Part shown: piece by piece, positions 7,466-15,828 of the stretch | How positions within the stretch are numbered: position 1 is the stretch's first letter | Layout: the number at the start of each line of letters is the position of its first letter | Source of the DNA: Candidatus Melainabacteria bacterium | GTDB taxonomy: Bacteria > Cyanobacteriota > Vampirovibrionia > Vampirovibrionales > JAJTHC01 | Assembly: GCA_026389055.1 (NCBI GenBank) | Contig: JAPLIO010000214.1 | Location: 1-33,448, forward strand | DNA: 33,448 bases | Direction: 5' to 3' | The notes under the pieces: generated by a model | What the model saw: only the letters and a program-made list of their open reading frames with translations | Databases searched by the model: none | Told to the model about the DNA's origin: nothing | Translations under genes and position numbers: made by a program

Positions 7466-9844
7466 TTAAAAGGGACGGGGTTGGTTAACAGGGTCTGTTA
7501 TCTGCAACGGAGAAAACCCATTATTAGTAGGCTCTTCCATGGCAGGAATGGTGCTGGCTGTGTTACCGTTGGATGATTTTGTAGCCGCCGTTACGGGACG
7601 GAAAATACGAGCTTTATCATAAGAAATTTCTGTTTCACCCGCTGAAGGATAGAAACTAAGCCCCCAATAAGTCAATTTATACAGGGCATCATACCCAAGC
7701 GTAAACTTCAAATGCTTTGGGCCGACTGTAGCATAAACCATGTTACCAACCACTGAACGTTCATTCACGTTTTCTTTTTGAATGTTAAACACTTGCCGGG
7801 CTCCTAACATCGCGTAAGGACCTAACCGTAACGCATTGTTGGTGGTAACCGTCTGTTTCCCTAAGAAAAAACTATCAAACACAAACGGAGAGTTCCCGCC
7901 AATACGCCCCACACTATAATCTGTTTGAGACATAAACACGTTTTTGTAGAATAAATTCAAGGTAGGGCCTGCCCGAAGCACGGTTAAATTATCGCCCGTT
8001 GTATAAAGGGCATTTGAAAACTGAGCCGCCGCCCCAATTTCAGCGAAGTTGCCAATTTTAATCAGCGGACGTTGGTTCCGCATAACAACTTGCGTCATCC
8101 ATCTGCCTGCCGTGTAAGGATTTGAAGGACGAGGGGGCTGAATAAACCGAGCTTGGCTGTTAAACGGGAAGAAGTCATCTTTAAATAGACCCACCCCATT
8201 ATACAAAATACCACCAAACAATTTATCTTTCCCAAACCAATGCGAATGCTGGGCTTGGAACGAATAGCTTGGGCGTTCTTGCACAAGGTAATTGGTGCCT
8301 GAAATAGTATTTTGGCTGGCTAATAAGCTAACACCTTGAATGGGCAGTTTGTATTTTGCCCGAAACACATTATAGTTGTTAGCCGAAGTTCTACCCGCCA
8401 ATAACGATAAATTTTGCGAATTATAGAGGGCTAACACCCCTGCACCTACAGCACCTTGCTTGGTTTCTAAGGTATCGCCATTCCGTTTAATACCATCGCC
8501 ATAGGTCAACATGGGCGAAAGCTTTAAAGCCCCCCTGCCCACTTTAAAATCAAACCCAGGGGAAAGATAGGCACCGCCTAAATCCCGATTATACCCAAAA
8601 TCTGGGCCTAAATAATCAATACGGCTAGTGGTTTGGTCTTGCCCTAAATCAATACCTGGTAGTGCGAACACTTTTTTGTTTTTATAGGTAACCCGTGGCG
8701 ATTTTAAATCAATGGTTTGATATTGGTCAGCGTGTTGAATAATTTCAACCTTCTTCACACTAAGTTTAAAGTTATCGTCTTCACGGTCAAGGGCATCTGC
8801 GGTGGGGTCTAGCAGTTTATCATACTTGGCATAGGCTTTAATTAACGTTTGCGTTTCAAGCACTTTGGCATCTAACTTGCTATCGTCATCCACAAATTCA
8901 AATACCCGTTTAGTGTTAAGCAAGTGGGGTACAAACCCGCTTCTAACCACAATCCCTCTGGCAGGGTCTCCGCCCACAAAGCTGATTGTTCGTTTATTAC
9001 CACCGCCTAAGCCATCTGTTAACGCAGACCGATTGATAAGTAGTTTACCTTGGTTAAATTCAATATAATCTTTGGAAACAAGCCCTGTTGTTCCCGTCAT
9101 GCGTACGACGCCTAATTTGGCGTTGGGTTGGGTTATCAAGGCACATTGCCGAGATAAATCAATACGAGCAAAGGTGCCATAAGTCGGTTGACCGTCTTTT
9201 ATCATTTCCACGTTTTGTTCAGCTATTAACAACTGCTTTTCGGGAATGTAAGTCATTTTCAAGGCCCGAAGTTCCGTGTTTTCTTCGCTTACAATGACAG
9301 AAACATTGCCTGTAGCCACATAGGCCTTTAGGGCATCCTCATAAACTAATTTATCGCTGGTAATATCCACCACTTTTTCAGGAGCAGGGGGTGCCACTGG
9401 GGCTAAGGGCTTGCGGGTTTCTGTTGCTTCAGGAGTTACTAACGCAGTGGGTTGTTGTGTTTCTGTCGGGGTAAGGGTTTCTTTGGCAAGAGAATCCGCT
9501 TGCTTTTTTGCCTCTTTTTTTGATTGTTTTTCCAGTTGTTTTTGGGCTTTTAGCTCACGCTTACTTGGTTTGGCTGGGGTTACTACTGTAGGTTCAACAG
9601 ATGAAGCAGGGGCTACCGCTTCAGCAGATGCAGGGGGTGAAATTTCTGTTAAGCCCGCAGGAACGGTACTAGGGGTTTCTTCGGGTGTGGCTATTTCTGC
9701 TGGTTGAATAACGGTAGTGGCAGGCGTTGGGTTTTTTCTATGCAGAATACCCGCCTGAACAGTCGTAGGATTCAGACCCCACAAAAGGGCTAATAGGGTG
9801 ATTGTATGAAGCAAAACAGTGGATTGCTGGCGTGTGTGATGCAA
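7466..9844 (-). CDS. lptD: LptD-like LPS transport outer-membrane protein (OstA domain plus barrel)
   Basis: LptD inserts lipopolysaccharide into the outer leaflet of the outer membrane. The 792-residue protein begins with a signal peptide (hydrophobic core 9-24, probable cleavage after TTVQA at 31). A Pro/Thr/Ala-rich linker with a basic helix (about 92-120) precedes an OstA/LptA-like beta region (about 158-260: DITSDKLVYEDALKAYVATG, then EQNVEMIKDG). The C-terminal 430 residues have the alternating aromatic pattern of a beta barrel. This arrangement resembles cyanobacterial-lineage LptD more than proteobacterial LptD. The only available start is TTG; no ATG or GTG lies between it and the upstream stop. 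The ribosome site is weak. Confidence 0.75.
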   Translation of the reverse strand: MHHTRQQSTVLLHTITLLALLWGLNPTTVQAGILHRKNPTPATTVIQPAEIATPEETPSTVPAGLTEISPPASAEAVAPASSVEPTVVTPAKPSKRELKAQKQLEKQSKKEAKKQADSLAKETLTPTETQQPTALVTPEATETRKPLAPVAPPAPEKVVDITSDKLVYEDALKAYVATGNVSVIVSEENTELRALKMTYIPEKQLLIAEQNVEMIKDGQPTYGTFARIDLSRQCALITQPNAKLGVVRMTGTTGLVSKDYIEFNQGKLLINRSALTDGLGGGNKRTISFVGGDPARGIVVRSGFVPHLLNTKRVFEFVDDDSKLDAKVLETQTLIKAYAKYDKLLDPTADALDREDDNFKLSVKKVEIIQHADQYQTIDLKSPRVTYKNKKVFALPGIDLGQDQTTSRIDYLGPDFGYNRDLGGAYLSPGFDFKVGRGALKLSPMLTYGDGIKRNGDTLETKQGAVGAGVLALYNSQNLSLLAGRTSANNYNVFRAKYKLPIQGVSLLASQNTISGTNYLVQERPSYSFQAQHSHWFGKDKLFGGILYNGVGLFKDDFFPFNSQARFIQPPRPSNPYTAGRWMTQVVMRNQRPLIKIGNFAEIGAAAQFSNALYTTGDNLTVLRAGPTLNLFYKNVFMSQTDYSVGRIGGNSPFVFDSFFLGKQTVTTNNALRLGPYAMLGARQVFNIQKENVNERSVVGNMVYATVGPKHLKFTLGYDALYKLTYWGLSFYPSAGETEISYDKARIFRPVTAATKSSNGNTASTIPAMEEPTNNGFSPLQITDPVNQPRPF

Positions 9845-10115
9845 GGGAGCGTCGTCTTCTTTCTCAACGGGTAGACATAAAGTATCACCCTATATTCTAG
9901 TACAAAATACGCAAAACACCAAACCCTTTTAACTGTTTTTAGAAACAATACGCAATTTAATGGATGTAGTTGTTTTTATTAAAATAAGCGTTCTATCCTT
10001 CCTGATGAAGTTAGATTCGTTAAAATTTAGTTACTACCCCACCCTTTAAAACCAACACACTTATTATAGACCCCCAAAAAAGAGTTTAAGAGAGACAGAA
10101 AAGAGATTTTTTACC

Positions 10116-11564
10116 ATGATGATGATAAGCCTAACGAATAAAACAGAGTTCCTGAGCCTATTAAGAAAAGACAAACGCCGTGTAGGAGAAAAACTGGCTG
10201 ATGTATTAGATTCTAAAAACGTAGAAGTAGTCTTTTCAAAGGAACCCGCTAGTAACCCTAATCACATTGTAGAACGTGAAGAGAAAGATGGTAAAACTGT
10301 CATTACATTTTACGAAAAAAATACAAATGTTACCTCTGGAAATAGAGAAGCCCTTGCAGCTTATTATCTTTCAGTAGAAGCGGCTAAAATGCTGATAGAA
10401 AAAAAATCAAAGCTTAGTAAAGAAGAGTTAAAAACTAATGCGGAGTGTAATGCTGCTGTTCGTTACGTAGCTTATGGTATTAGTAATAATGTTATGGGCA
10501 GTGGCACATTAAATAGTTTGCGAGATGCTATTGAAAAAGACGTTGCGGAGCTAAAGCCAGCCAGCGGCAATTCAGACGCAACCGAAGTGCTTGCTGCCCA
10601 AGGTATTTCAGGCTTAGAGTTTGTTGAAGGCAGGGCTAAAAAGATTAGTGCGAAAGATATTACCCCTAGCACCACAACCCAAGAAAAAGATAATCCGAAA
10701 AAGACTCGTCAAGCAGCAGAAGACACAACCGATTCTGTTTCGTCTGTAAGACCCCGTTCTACATTGGCTAGCAATGATAATTCTGTCGATGATGGTGAAA
10801 AAATTAAACTGAATAATGGAACAATTATGACAAGAGGAGCCTATAAGCGGAAACTTAAAGAAGATTTCCCTTCTTTAAGCAATGATGCAATAAACAAACT
10901 TGTAGCACAAATGCCTAAAGCAACTACCACTACCAGCATGGCTAGCACTGCTTCAAACTCAACGGATATGTTTACAATCAATGGTATTAAAATGTCCAAA
11001 GCACAGGCCGTTGCTTACTTGCAAAAAAACATGCCCACCGTAGCAGACGCGGATATTCAAAGAGTATTAGATGCTAGTAAGGTGCAAAATACCCCTACAA
11101 CTACCGTTGCAACCAATCCTAATGAGGTAGTTGAATTTATGGGGCAGAAGTTACCTCGTTCAACGGCATTAGTCTTGGCAAAACAGTACTACCCTACTAT
11201 ATCTGATAGCCAATTGAACACCTTGTTAACACCCGTTGGAACGACTAATACATTAGCCACTAATCCGTTGCTAAATATGTTCACTACTGGTATGGCAGGA
11301 GGTACCACCAACCCATTATTAAGCATGTTTACTGGTACAGCAGGGTATAATCCTACTGCTACTCTGCCACGGAGTATTACAAACCCTTCTTTATACCCCT
11401 ACGCTAACTACCTGAATCCTTCCCAATTCTCTACTGCATCAGCAACGGGTCTCAATGCGTTGAATATGATGGGTATGAATAACTTAGGAGTAGGAGTAAA
11501 CGGCTTAGGCATCAATACTTTAGGTCTCAACGGTATGCCCATTACTCCAACCGTTACTGGTTAA
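10116..11564 (+). CDS. Large unknown protein with three internal repeats and a Gly/Leu/Asn tail
   Basis: A 482-residue protein with a triple-ATG start. Residues 1-165 form a charged, probably globular domain with no family I recognise. After a linker come three repeats starting near residues 228, 284 and 338, each about 38 residues. They share NG/MG-x2-M/L, then a helix containing Y or A, then L-x3-P-x3-SD-x2-I-x-LL (for example FPSLSNDAINKLVAQMP and MPTVADADIQRVLDA). The region after 385 repeats NPLLxMFTxG twice and ends in a Gly/Leu/Asn/Met-rich tail. No signal peptide is visible. A surface or scaffold role is speculative. A terminator follows. The 271-bp spacer before it, shared with lptD, has no clear promoter consensus. 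Confidence 0.6.
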   Translation: MMMISLTNKTEFLSLLRKDKRRVGEKLADVLDSKNVEVVFSKEPASNPNHIVEREEKDGKTVITFYEKNTNVTSGNREALAAYYLSVEAAKMLIEKKSKLSKEELKTNAECNAAVRYVAYGISNNVMGSGTLNSLRDAIEKDVAELKPASGNSDATEVLAAQGISGLEFVEGRAKKISAKDITPSTTTQEKDNPKKTRQAAEDTTDSVSSVRPRSTLASNDNSVDDGEKIKLNNGTIMTRGAYKRKLKEDFPSLSNDAINKLVAQMPKATTTTSMASTASNSTDMFTINGIKMSKAQAVAYLQKNMPTVADADIQRVLDASKVQNTPTTTVATNPNEVVEFMGQKLPRSTALVLAKQYYPTISDSQLNTLLTPVGTTNTLATNPLLNMFTTGMAGGTTNPLLSMFTGTAGYNPTATLPRSITNPSLYPYANYLNPSQFSTASATGLNALNMMGMNNLGVGVNGLGINTLGLNGMPITPTVTG

Positions 11565-11601
11565 ATTTATCGGTCTATAAAGTTAATCTCTAACTCAAGC
11601 T

Positions 11602-11649
11602 GGAAGCTAGTATCTCTTTAATTAAAAGAGAAAACGCTTCCGTTTTTTT
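11602..11649 (+). terminator. Two-tier intrinsic terminator
   Basis: Outer stem GGAAGC (11602-11607) with GCTTCC (11636-11641), enclosing an inner stem TCTCTTT/AAAAGAGA, then a run of seven T residues (11643-11649). Confidence 0.8.
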
Positions 11650-11732
11650 ATGCATACAACGGTTTCAATGGTATGATGAAGTCATCAGTTATCCTTCTTT
11701 CTTTCGTCTTCAAAAGGTTGTTGAATTATTTT

Positions 11733-12764
11733 ATGATGCCTAATAATGCCCCTATTATTACCCCAAACCCAGTGCACGGAAAGCCCTTTTCTCGCACGTC
11801 GGAATCTTCCGCTTATCAGCTACAAGTGCCCATCTTTTCCGAAATTGCCAACGAACACGGCAGAGTAGAAGCTGGCTATATTCTAAAATTAATTGATGTG
11901 GCTGGGTGTATTCCAGCCAAAAGGCACCTTGGCCCTGAGTTTGACCCCGTAACCGCCTCGTTAGACCGCATGGATTTTTATGCCCCCGTTAACCCATGGG
12001 AAATTTGCTTGTTAGATGCGAAAATGACCCGTGTTTGGAAAACCAGTATGGAAACCAGAGTGGTTGTTACAGCGTGGGATTTTCGTACCAGTGAAATTCG
12101 GTTAATTGCCACGGCGTACATGGTAACCGTTGGCGTGAAAAACCAAGGGACTGAAAAAATCAGTGTCGATGAAATGCCCTTATTACAAGCCATTACCCCC
12201 GAAGATAAAATGCTGCAGCATTCGGCAGATGTGCGAAAGCAGTACAGAGCCTTTGAATCTACCCGCACCCGCTTTATTGGCTTGGCAGAAGAAGAAGATG
12301 CTCCTGCGATTACGGAAGCCATTATGACGTTTAAAGAAGGTAACGGGTTAGCGAAATTGGTTTTTGGTGGCGTTATTTTATCGCAAATTTATAATACAGC
12401 TAGGCAAGCGGCTATTACCCATGTGGGCGATAACCATGTTGTGTGTGCAAGGCAAGACAGGATGGATTTTCTGCAACCCGCCCATATTGGGGAAACCTTA
12501 CGGGCGAAAGCTCAAATTACCAAAACGTGGAACGCTTCGATGGAAGTTCAGGTGGAATGTGAAGCCATTAGCCTTGAGGGTGAAACCAGAGTAGTAGCCA
12601 CTACCTATTTCGTGTTTGTTCGGTTAAATGCTGAAACAGGTACGCCCACAACCGTTAAGCCATGGGAACCTAAAACCCCTCGGCAAATTGAACGGGAAAA
12701 AATGGCGATTGCTCGGCGTAGGCTACGAGAAGACGAAGCCGCCCACTTTAGCATGAGCTTGTAA
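11733..12764 (+). CDS. Acyl-CoA thioesterase with two hotdog domains
   Basis: Two hotdog-fold halves occur in one chain: about residues 25-130 (AGYILKLIDVAG, then SLDRMDFYAPVNP) and 195-310 (VFGGVILSQIYNTA, then RQDRMDFLQPAHIGE). Both contain the RMDF-x-x-P segment typical of YciA/BACH-type acyl-CoA hydrolases, so it should cleave fatty acyl-CoA in the cytoplasm. The 343-residue length fits BACH/ACOT7-like duplicated forms. An upstream in-frame ATG at 11673 would add 20 hydrophobic residues and is unlikely for a soluble enzyme. The tandem ATG at 11733 has AAAAGG about 14 nt upstream. The C-terminus is basic (REKMAIARRRLRED). The toxin-antitoxin pair follows behind its own promoter. Confidence 0.85.
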   Translation: MMPNNAPIITPNPVHGKPFSRTSESSAYQLQVPIFSEIANEHGRVEAGYILKLIDVAGCIPAKRHLGPEFDPVTASLDRMDFYAPVNPWEICLLDAKMTRVWKTSMETRVVVTAWDFRTSEIRLIATAYMVTVGVKNQGTEKISVDEMPLLQAITPEDKMLQHSADVRKQYRAFESTRTRFIGLAEEEDAPAITEAIMTFKEGNGLAKLVFGGVILSQIYNTARQAAITHVGDNHVVCARQDRMDFLQPAHIGETLRAKAQITKTWNASMEVQVECEAISLEGETRVVATTYFVFVRLNAETGTPTTVKPWEPKTPRQIEREKMAIARRRLREDEAAHFSMSL

Positions 12765-12792
12765 CGTTTTTGCCTAAAAGTCATCCTAAAAG

Positions 12793-12821
12793 TTGACAAA
12801 TGGTGTGTATTGGAGGATAAT
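12793..12821 (+). promoter_or_regulatory. Promoter of the HigBA-type operon
   Basis: TTGACA (12793-12798), 17-bp spacer, GATAAT (12816-12821). The -10 overlaps a GGAGG (12812-12816). The predicted start is at about 12828, one base before the toxin GTG. Confidence 0.65.
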
Positions 12822-12828
12822 TAAAATA

Positions 12829-13104
12829 GTGGAAATTCGACTAACTAAATTTGCCCAAAAACAATTTGAAAAAGCCCCTAGCTCCATCCAAGATAAATTA
12901 GAAGATTGGATGATACTGATTGAAGCCGAAGGGCTAGACTTTGCAAGAACCTTGAAAGGGTATCATGATGAACCACTTCAAGGAAAACGCAAGGGACAAC
13001 GGTCTATTCGACTCAATCGTCAATGGCGGGCAATATACGAAGAGTTAACAGGCACAATTATTGAAATACAGGAGATTACTCCCCATGATTACAGAGTTCG
13101 ATGA
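12829..13104 (+). CDS. higB: HigB/RelE-superfamily toxin
   Basis: A 91-residue protein from GTG 12829. A TTG at 12793 is in frame but lies in the promoter -35 box. The fold signature is a RelE/HigB ribosome-dependent mRNase: N-terminal beta strand and two helices (KFAQKQFEKAPSSIQDKLED), then the basic strand RSIRLNRQWRAIY (58-70) and the C-terminal EITPHDYRV. The adjacent XRE antitoxin overlaps by 20 nt, and toxin-first order is characteristic of higBA. GGAGG lies 12 nt before the GTG, a long spacing. If the promoter is right, the mRNA would be almost leaderless. Confidence 0.85.
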   Translation: MEIRLTKFAQKQFEKAPSSIQDKLEDWMILIEAEGLDFARTLKGYHDEPLQGKRKGQRSIRLNRQWRAIYEELTGTIIEIQEITPHDYRVR

Positions 13105-13435
13105 TGGTAGCATGCTGGCAAGAGATTTCCTAAAATCCTTAGGAAGACCCGAACCCACAACGGGTAGAGTTATGCGGTCTTGGCGGAAATGCGAAGACTT
13201 GACTCTGGAAACAGTAGCCAAACAATTAGGCATCAGCAAACAACTACTTTCCGCCTATGAACGAGACGAAAAACGCCCTAGCATTCAACGTCTAATGGAA
13301 ATTTGCCAACTGATTGGGATGGACCCCGCCATGATTTTACATTTCCGCATTAAAGATGAAATTCGAGGCTTCGGCTACGAGCTGAAAAAAATTGTGTTAG
13401 AACCCATTCAACCCAAAACAGATAAAGCGTCTTAA
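13085..13435 (+). CDS. higA: HigA-type XRE-family antitoxin
   Basis: A 116-residue protein with an XRE helix-turn-helix at about 39-66 (LTLETVAKQLGISKQLLSAY), expected to neutralise the upstream toxin and repress the shared promoter. The ATG start has AGGAG 10 nt upstream. A TTG at 13061 would lengthen the overlap and is less likely. The C-terminal 40 residues (MILHFRIKDEIRGFGYELKK) probably bind the toxin. The next gene starts 20 nt later, so read-through into the SDR gene is possible. Confidence 0.85.
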   Translation: MITEFDDGSMLARDFLKSLGRPEPTTGRVMRSWRKCEDLTLETVAKQLGISKQLLSAYERDEKRPSIQRLMEICQLIGMDPAMILHFRIKDEIRGFGYELKKIVLEPIQPKTDKAS

Positions 13436-13454
13436 TATTAGAATAGGAACCCCC

Positions 13455-14213
13455 ATGTCAACGAACCAACCCGTCGTACTGATTACAGGTGCTAGCAGAG
13501 GTATTGGCGAAGCAATAGCCCACGCCTTAGCCAAAACAGGGGAGTATACCCTAGCCCTCAGTGCCAGAAGTACCGATATTTTAAGCACCCTGAAACAAAC
13601 CCTCCAAGTGGAATATCCTACCGTGCAAGTCGATGTTTTTCCGTGCGATGTAGCGTTGCCTGAAAGCCCTCAAGCTTTGATTGAAGCCGTCTTCAAGCGG
13701 TTGGGTCGGGTGGATGTGTTAATCAACAACGCAGGCGTGGGCGGAAAAGTGGGATTGATGACCGAAATGCCCGACGCTCACCTTCATGCGATGGTGGATT
13801 TAAATCTAAAAGCACCCATGTTGCTAAGCAAATACGCCTTGCAAGCCATGTTAAATCAGTCCAAGTTAGCGGGGCGGGGGATGGGGACGATTATCAATAT
13901 TAATTCCATTGCAGGCAAGACGGCGTTTCCGTTTTGGGCGGTGTATGATGCCACTAAGGCAGGGTTAAAAGCTTTTGCTGATGCGTTGTGTGAAGAACAG
14001 CGTAGTAATGGGGTTCGGGTTATTGGCATTTACCCAGGGGCGTGCGATACGGCTATTTGGGAGACGTTGGATTTAGCTGAAGATGATACACCTGATAAAA
14101 CGGGCTTTTTACGCCCTGCCCAAGTGGCGGAAGCCGTGGTGTTTGCCCTTAATCAACCTGCTGGCACGTTGGTGAGTGATATTACCCTGATGCCCACAGC
14201 CCCTGCGGTTTAA
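13455..14213 (+). CDS. Short-chain dehydrogenase/reductase (SDR)
   Basis: A classical SDR of 252 residues using NAD(P)H. The Rossmann motif TGASRGIG is at residues 11-18, NNAG at about 89-92, the catalytic Ser near 150 (INSIAG) and the catalytic pair Y-x3-K at about 164-168 (VYDATKAG). The PGACDT segment after it is the usual substrate-loop start. It could reduce a 3-oxoacyl-ACP or a sugar or other small ketone; the sequence alone does not settle the substrate. AGGA lies 10 nt before the ATG. It follows the antitoxin gene closely and ends 166 bp before tRNA-Asn. Confidence 0.9.
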   Translation: MSTNQPVVLITGASRGIGEAIAHALAKTGEYTLALSARSTDILSTLKQTLQVEYPTVQVDVFPCDVALPESPQALIEAVFKRLGRVDVLINNAGVGGKVGLMTEMPDAHLHAMVDLNLKAPMLLSKYALQAMLNQSKLAGRGMGTIININSIAGKTAFPFWAVYDATKAGLKAFADALCEEQRSNGVRVIGIYPGACDTAIWETLDLAEDDTPDKTGFLRPAQVAEAVVFALNQPAGTLVSDITLMPTAPAV

Positions 14214-14293
14214 TACCCACTCTATCAATACAACTTCTAAGACTGATTCTCTGTAAAAATATCAGTTGGGTGCAGGAGTTTTCATAAAAGGGG

Positions 14294-14322
14294 TTTACAA
14301 GCGTGTTTGTTTTCTCTACTAT
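14294..14322 (+). promoter_or_regulatory. Promoter of tRNA-Asn
   Basis: TTTACA (14294-14299), 17-bp spacer, TACTAT (14317-14322), placing the start about 50 nt before the tRNA. Confidence 0.6.
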
Positions 14323-14379
14323 AGAAGTTGTGGAGCTAAGCAGTGCTTTGTTTCTCATCCTTCAATTTTATTGCCTTAA

Positions 14380-14451
14380 TCCCCAGTAGCTCAACGGCAG
14401 AGCGTTCGGCTGTTAACCGGAATGTTGTAAGTTCGAATCTTACCTGGGGAG
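14380..14451 (+). tRNA. tRNA-Asn (GTT)
   Basis: A 72-nt cloverleaf: acceptor TCCCCAG/CTGGGGA, D-arm with AGCTCAACGGCAGAGC, anticodon loop CTGTTAA, T-arm GTTCGAATC and discriminator G. CCA is not encoded. A short T run follows, 32 bp before the next gene. Confidence 0.95.
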
Positions 14452-14483
14452 TTTTTTATTGCTAATTTAGGGATTTAACGTTC

Positions 14484-15098
14484 GTGGCTTTACCTTTATC
14501 TGATAAAAAAATAGCGGTTTTCTTTGATAGAGATGGTACGCTCAACGTGGAAAAAGGCTACATTCGAGATTTGAATGACCTTGAACTGTACCCGAACATC
14601 GCTCAAGCCGTAAAAAAGCTCAATGATGCAGGTATTTTGTGCATTTTGGTAACCAACCAAACAGGGGCAGGCAGAGGCTTTTATGGATTAGACCATATTG
14701 AAGCCCTCAACCAAAAAGTGCAGGCTTTATTGCATGAACAAGCGGGTGCTTGGTTGGATGCCTTGTATTATTCGCCCTATTATGCACGGGCAGTAGTGCC
14801 TGAATTTGCCAAGGATTCTGAGTGTCGGAAGCCGAAAACGGGGATGATAATGCAGGCATTGGAACGCTTCCCCACTATTGATTTAGCCCAGAGCTTTGTG
14901 TTTGGCGATCAACACACTGATGTGGAATTGGCGGTGAATGCGGGTTGCCGAGGCGTTTTTTTGAAGACGGGGTATGGAGCCAATGTGTTGGCGGGGAAAT
15001 ACCAAAGCCTAACCGTAGAACCTTGGGCTATTTGTGATTCCACGGTGGAGGGTGTGGAGCTGGTGCTAGAAACGCTTCGCACTGAAGGGTTGTTGTAA
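14484..15098 (+). CDS. GmhB-like HAD-IIIA phosphatase
   Basis: Related to D-glycero-manno-heptose-1,7-bisphosphate 7-phosphatase, an LPS inner-core heptose enzyme. HAD motif I is FFDRDGTL (nucleophile D15, general acid D17), motif II VTNQTGAGRG (about 56-65), motif III lysine in CRKPKTGM (114-121) and motif IV FGDQHTD (140-146). The 204 residues start at GTG. The zinc loop of true GmhB (C-x-H, then C-x-C) is mostly missing: YYSPYY stands at 95-100 and only C114 of the second pair remains. The fold and chemistry are clear but the substrate may differ. It follows tRNA-Asn by 32 bp. Confidence 0.75.
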   Translation: MALPLSDKKIAVFFDRDGTLNVEKGYIRDLNDLELYPNIAQAVKKLNDAGILCILVTNQTGAGRGFYGLDHIEALNQKVQALLHEQAGAWLDALYYSPYYARAVVPEFAKDSECRKPKTGMIMQALERFPTIDLAQSFVFGDQHTDVELAVNAGCRGVFLKTGYGANVLAGKYQSLTVEPWAICDSTVEGVELVLETLRTEGLL

Positions 15099-15196
15099 GT
15101 AAATAACTTCAAAATTAGCCTCCTTTAAACCGTTTTGTTATAATAAAGGGGTTGTGTTTAAATAAGTGATTTTTTGCAAAAAGAAGGTTTGATATT

Positions 15197-15433
15197 ATGA
15201 TGTCCTATAATCCTGATGAGTATGTAGATGCTAATGAGTGTCGTTCTATTGAATTTTCTTTGGATGAATTAAAAGCTATCGAATCTTTGATTCCTAAGTT
15301 AAAAAAAGCTACAGACAATAAGAAGGTATTACTCATTGGTTTGTCTGTTTTAATGAAAGCACAAAACCATTTAATAATTACTAAAGATAAAGCTACAGGT
15401 GCGTTAAACGAACAGTTTGATTTATGGAATTAA
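15197..15433 (+). CDS. Small helical protein of unknown function
   Basis: A 78-residue, mostly helical acidic protein starting with two ATG codons, with GAAGG about 9 nt upstream. A TATAAT lies at 15139-15144 without a good -35. Segments SLDELKAIESLIPKLKKA and KVLLIGLSVLMKAQNHLI look like two amphipathic helices. No family recognised. The next small membrane-protein gene starts 5 nt after its stop, so the two form a probable pair. Confidence 0.55.
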   Translation: MMSYNPDEYVDANECRSIEFSLDELKAIESLIPKLKKATDNKKVLLIGLSVLMKAQNHLIITKDKATGALNEQFDLWN

Positions 15434-15437
15434 TTGA

Positions 15438-15728
15438 ATGAATGCCACAGAAGTGCCTGAATTTATAGCTTCTCTTACAAATGATGAGACCACTAAAGTT
15501 GCAGTCGTTCAGAAATGGGTTTTAGAAAAATTTGTTTGGGCTTATTTTGGTATATTAGCAATAATACTACTGTTACCTTTAATTATCCATCATATGCCTA
15601 TTTCAAAAGAAAACTTAGTTGTAATGAAAGAATTATACACCTACTTTTCCCCAGTTTTAAATGGCTTCATGAATCTTATTGGGATTGTGATAGGCTTCTA
15701 TTTTGGTTCAAAAAACAAAGCAGAGTAA
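15438..15728 (+). CDS. Small two-TM membrane protein
   Basis: A 96-residue protein with two hydrophobic helices (about 31-50, YFGILAIILLLPLIIH, and 73-90, GFMNLIGIVIGFYFG) and a short charged tail (KNKAE). The N-terminal 28 residues are soluble. Size and topology are holin-like, but no neighbour suggests phage or lysis genes, so function stays unknown. It lies 5 nt after the preceding small gene. A competing frame at 15515 is a shadow. Confidence 0.6.
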   Translation: MNATEVPEFIASLTNDETTKVAVVQKWVLEKFVWAYFGILAIILLLPLIIHHMPISKENLVVMKELYTYFSPVLNGFMNLIGIVIGFYFGSKNKAE

Positions 15729-15828
15729 ATACTTTAGAAAACGCTGTTTAGTCATAAAATGCCCTTTTTATGGTAGATTATTAGTATATACTCTCTTTCA
15801 CACTTATTTAGAAAGCCCTGCCGTTGCC

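Noticed and set aside
11673..11732. Extended N-terminus of the thioesterase
   Set aside because: The 20 added residues are hydrophobic and unlike a soluble hotdog enzyme, and the region probably holds the promoter.
14230..14331. Possible small MITE with ACAACTTCTA/TAGAAGTTGT ends
   Set aside because: The 10-bp inverted repeat is real, but the right arm overlaps the tRNA-Asn promoter and no second copy of the interior was seen in the window.
15703..15828. Extended N-terminus of PheS
   Set aside because: The 42 extra residues overlap the preceding gene, look unlike the family and lack a ribosome site.
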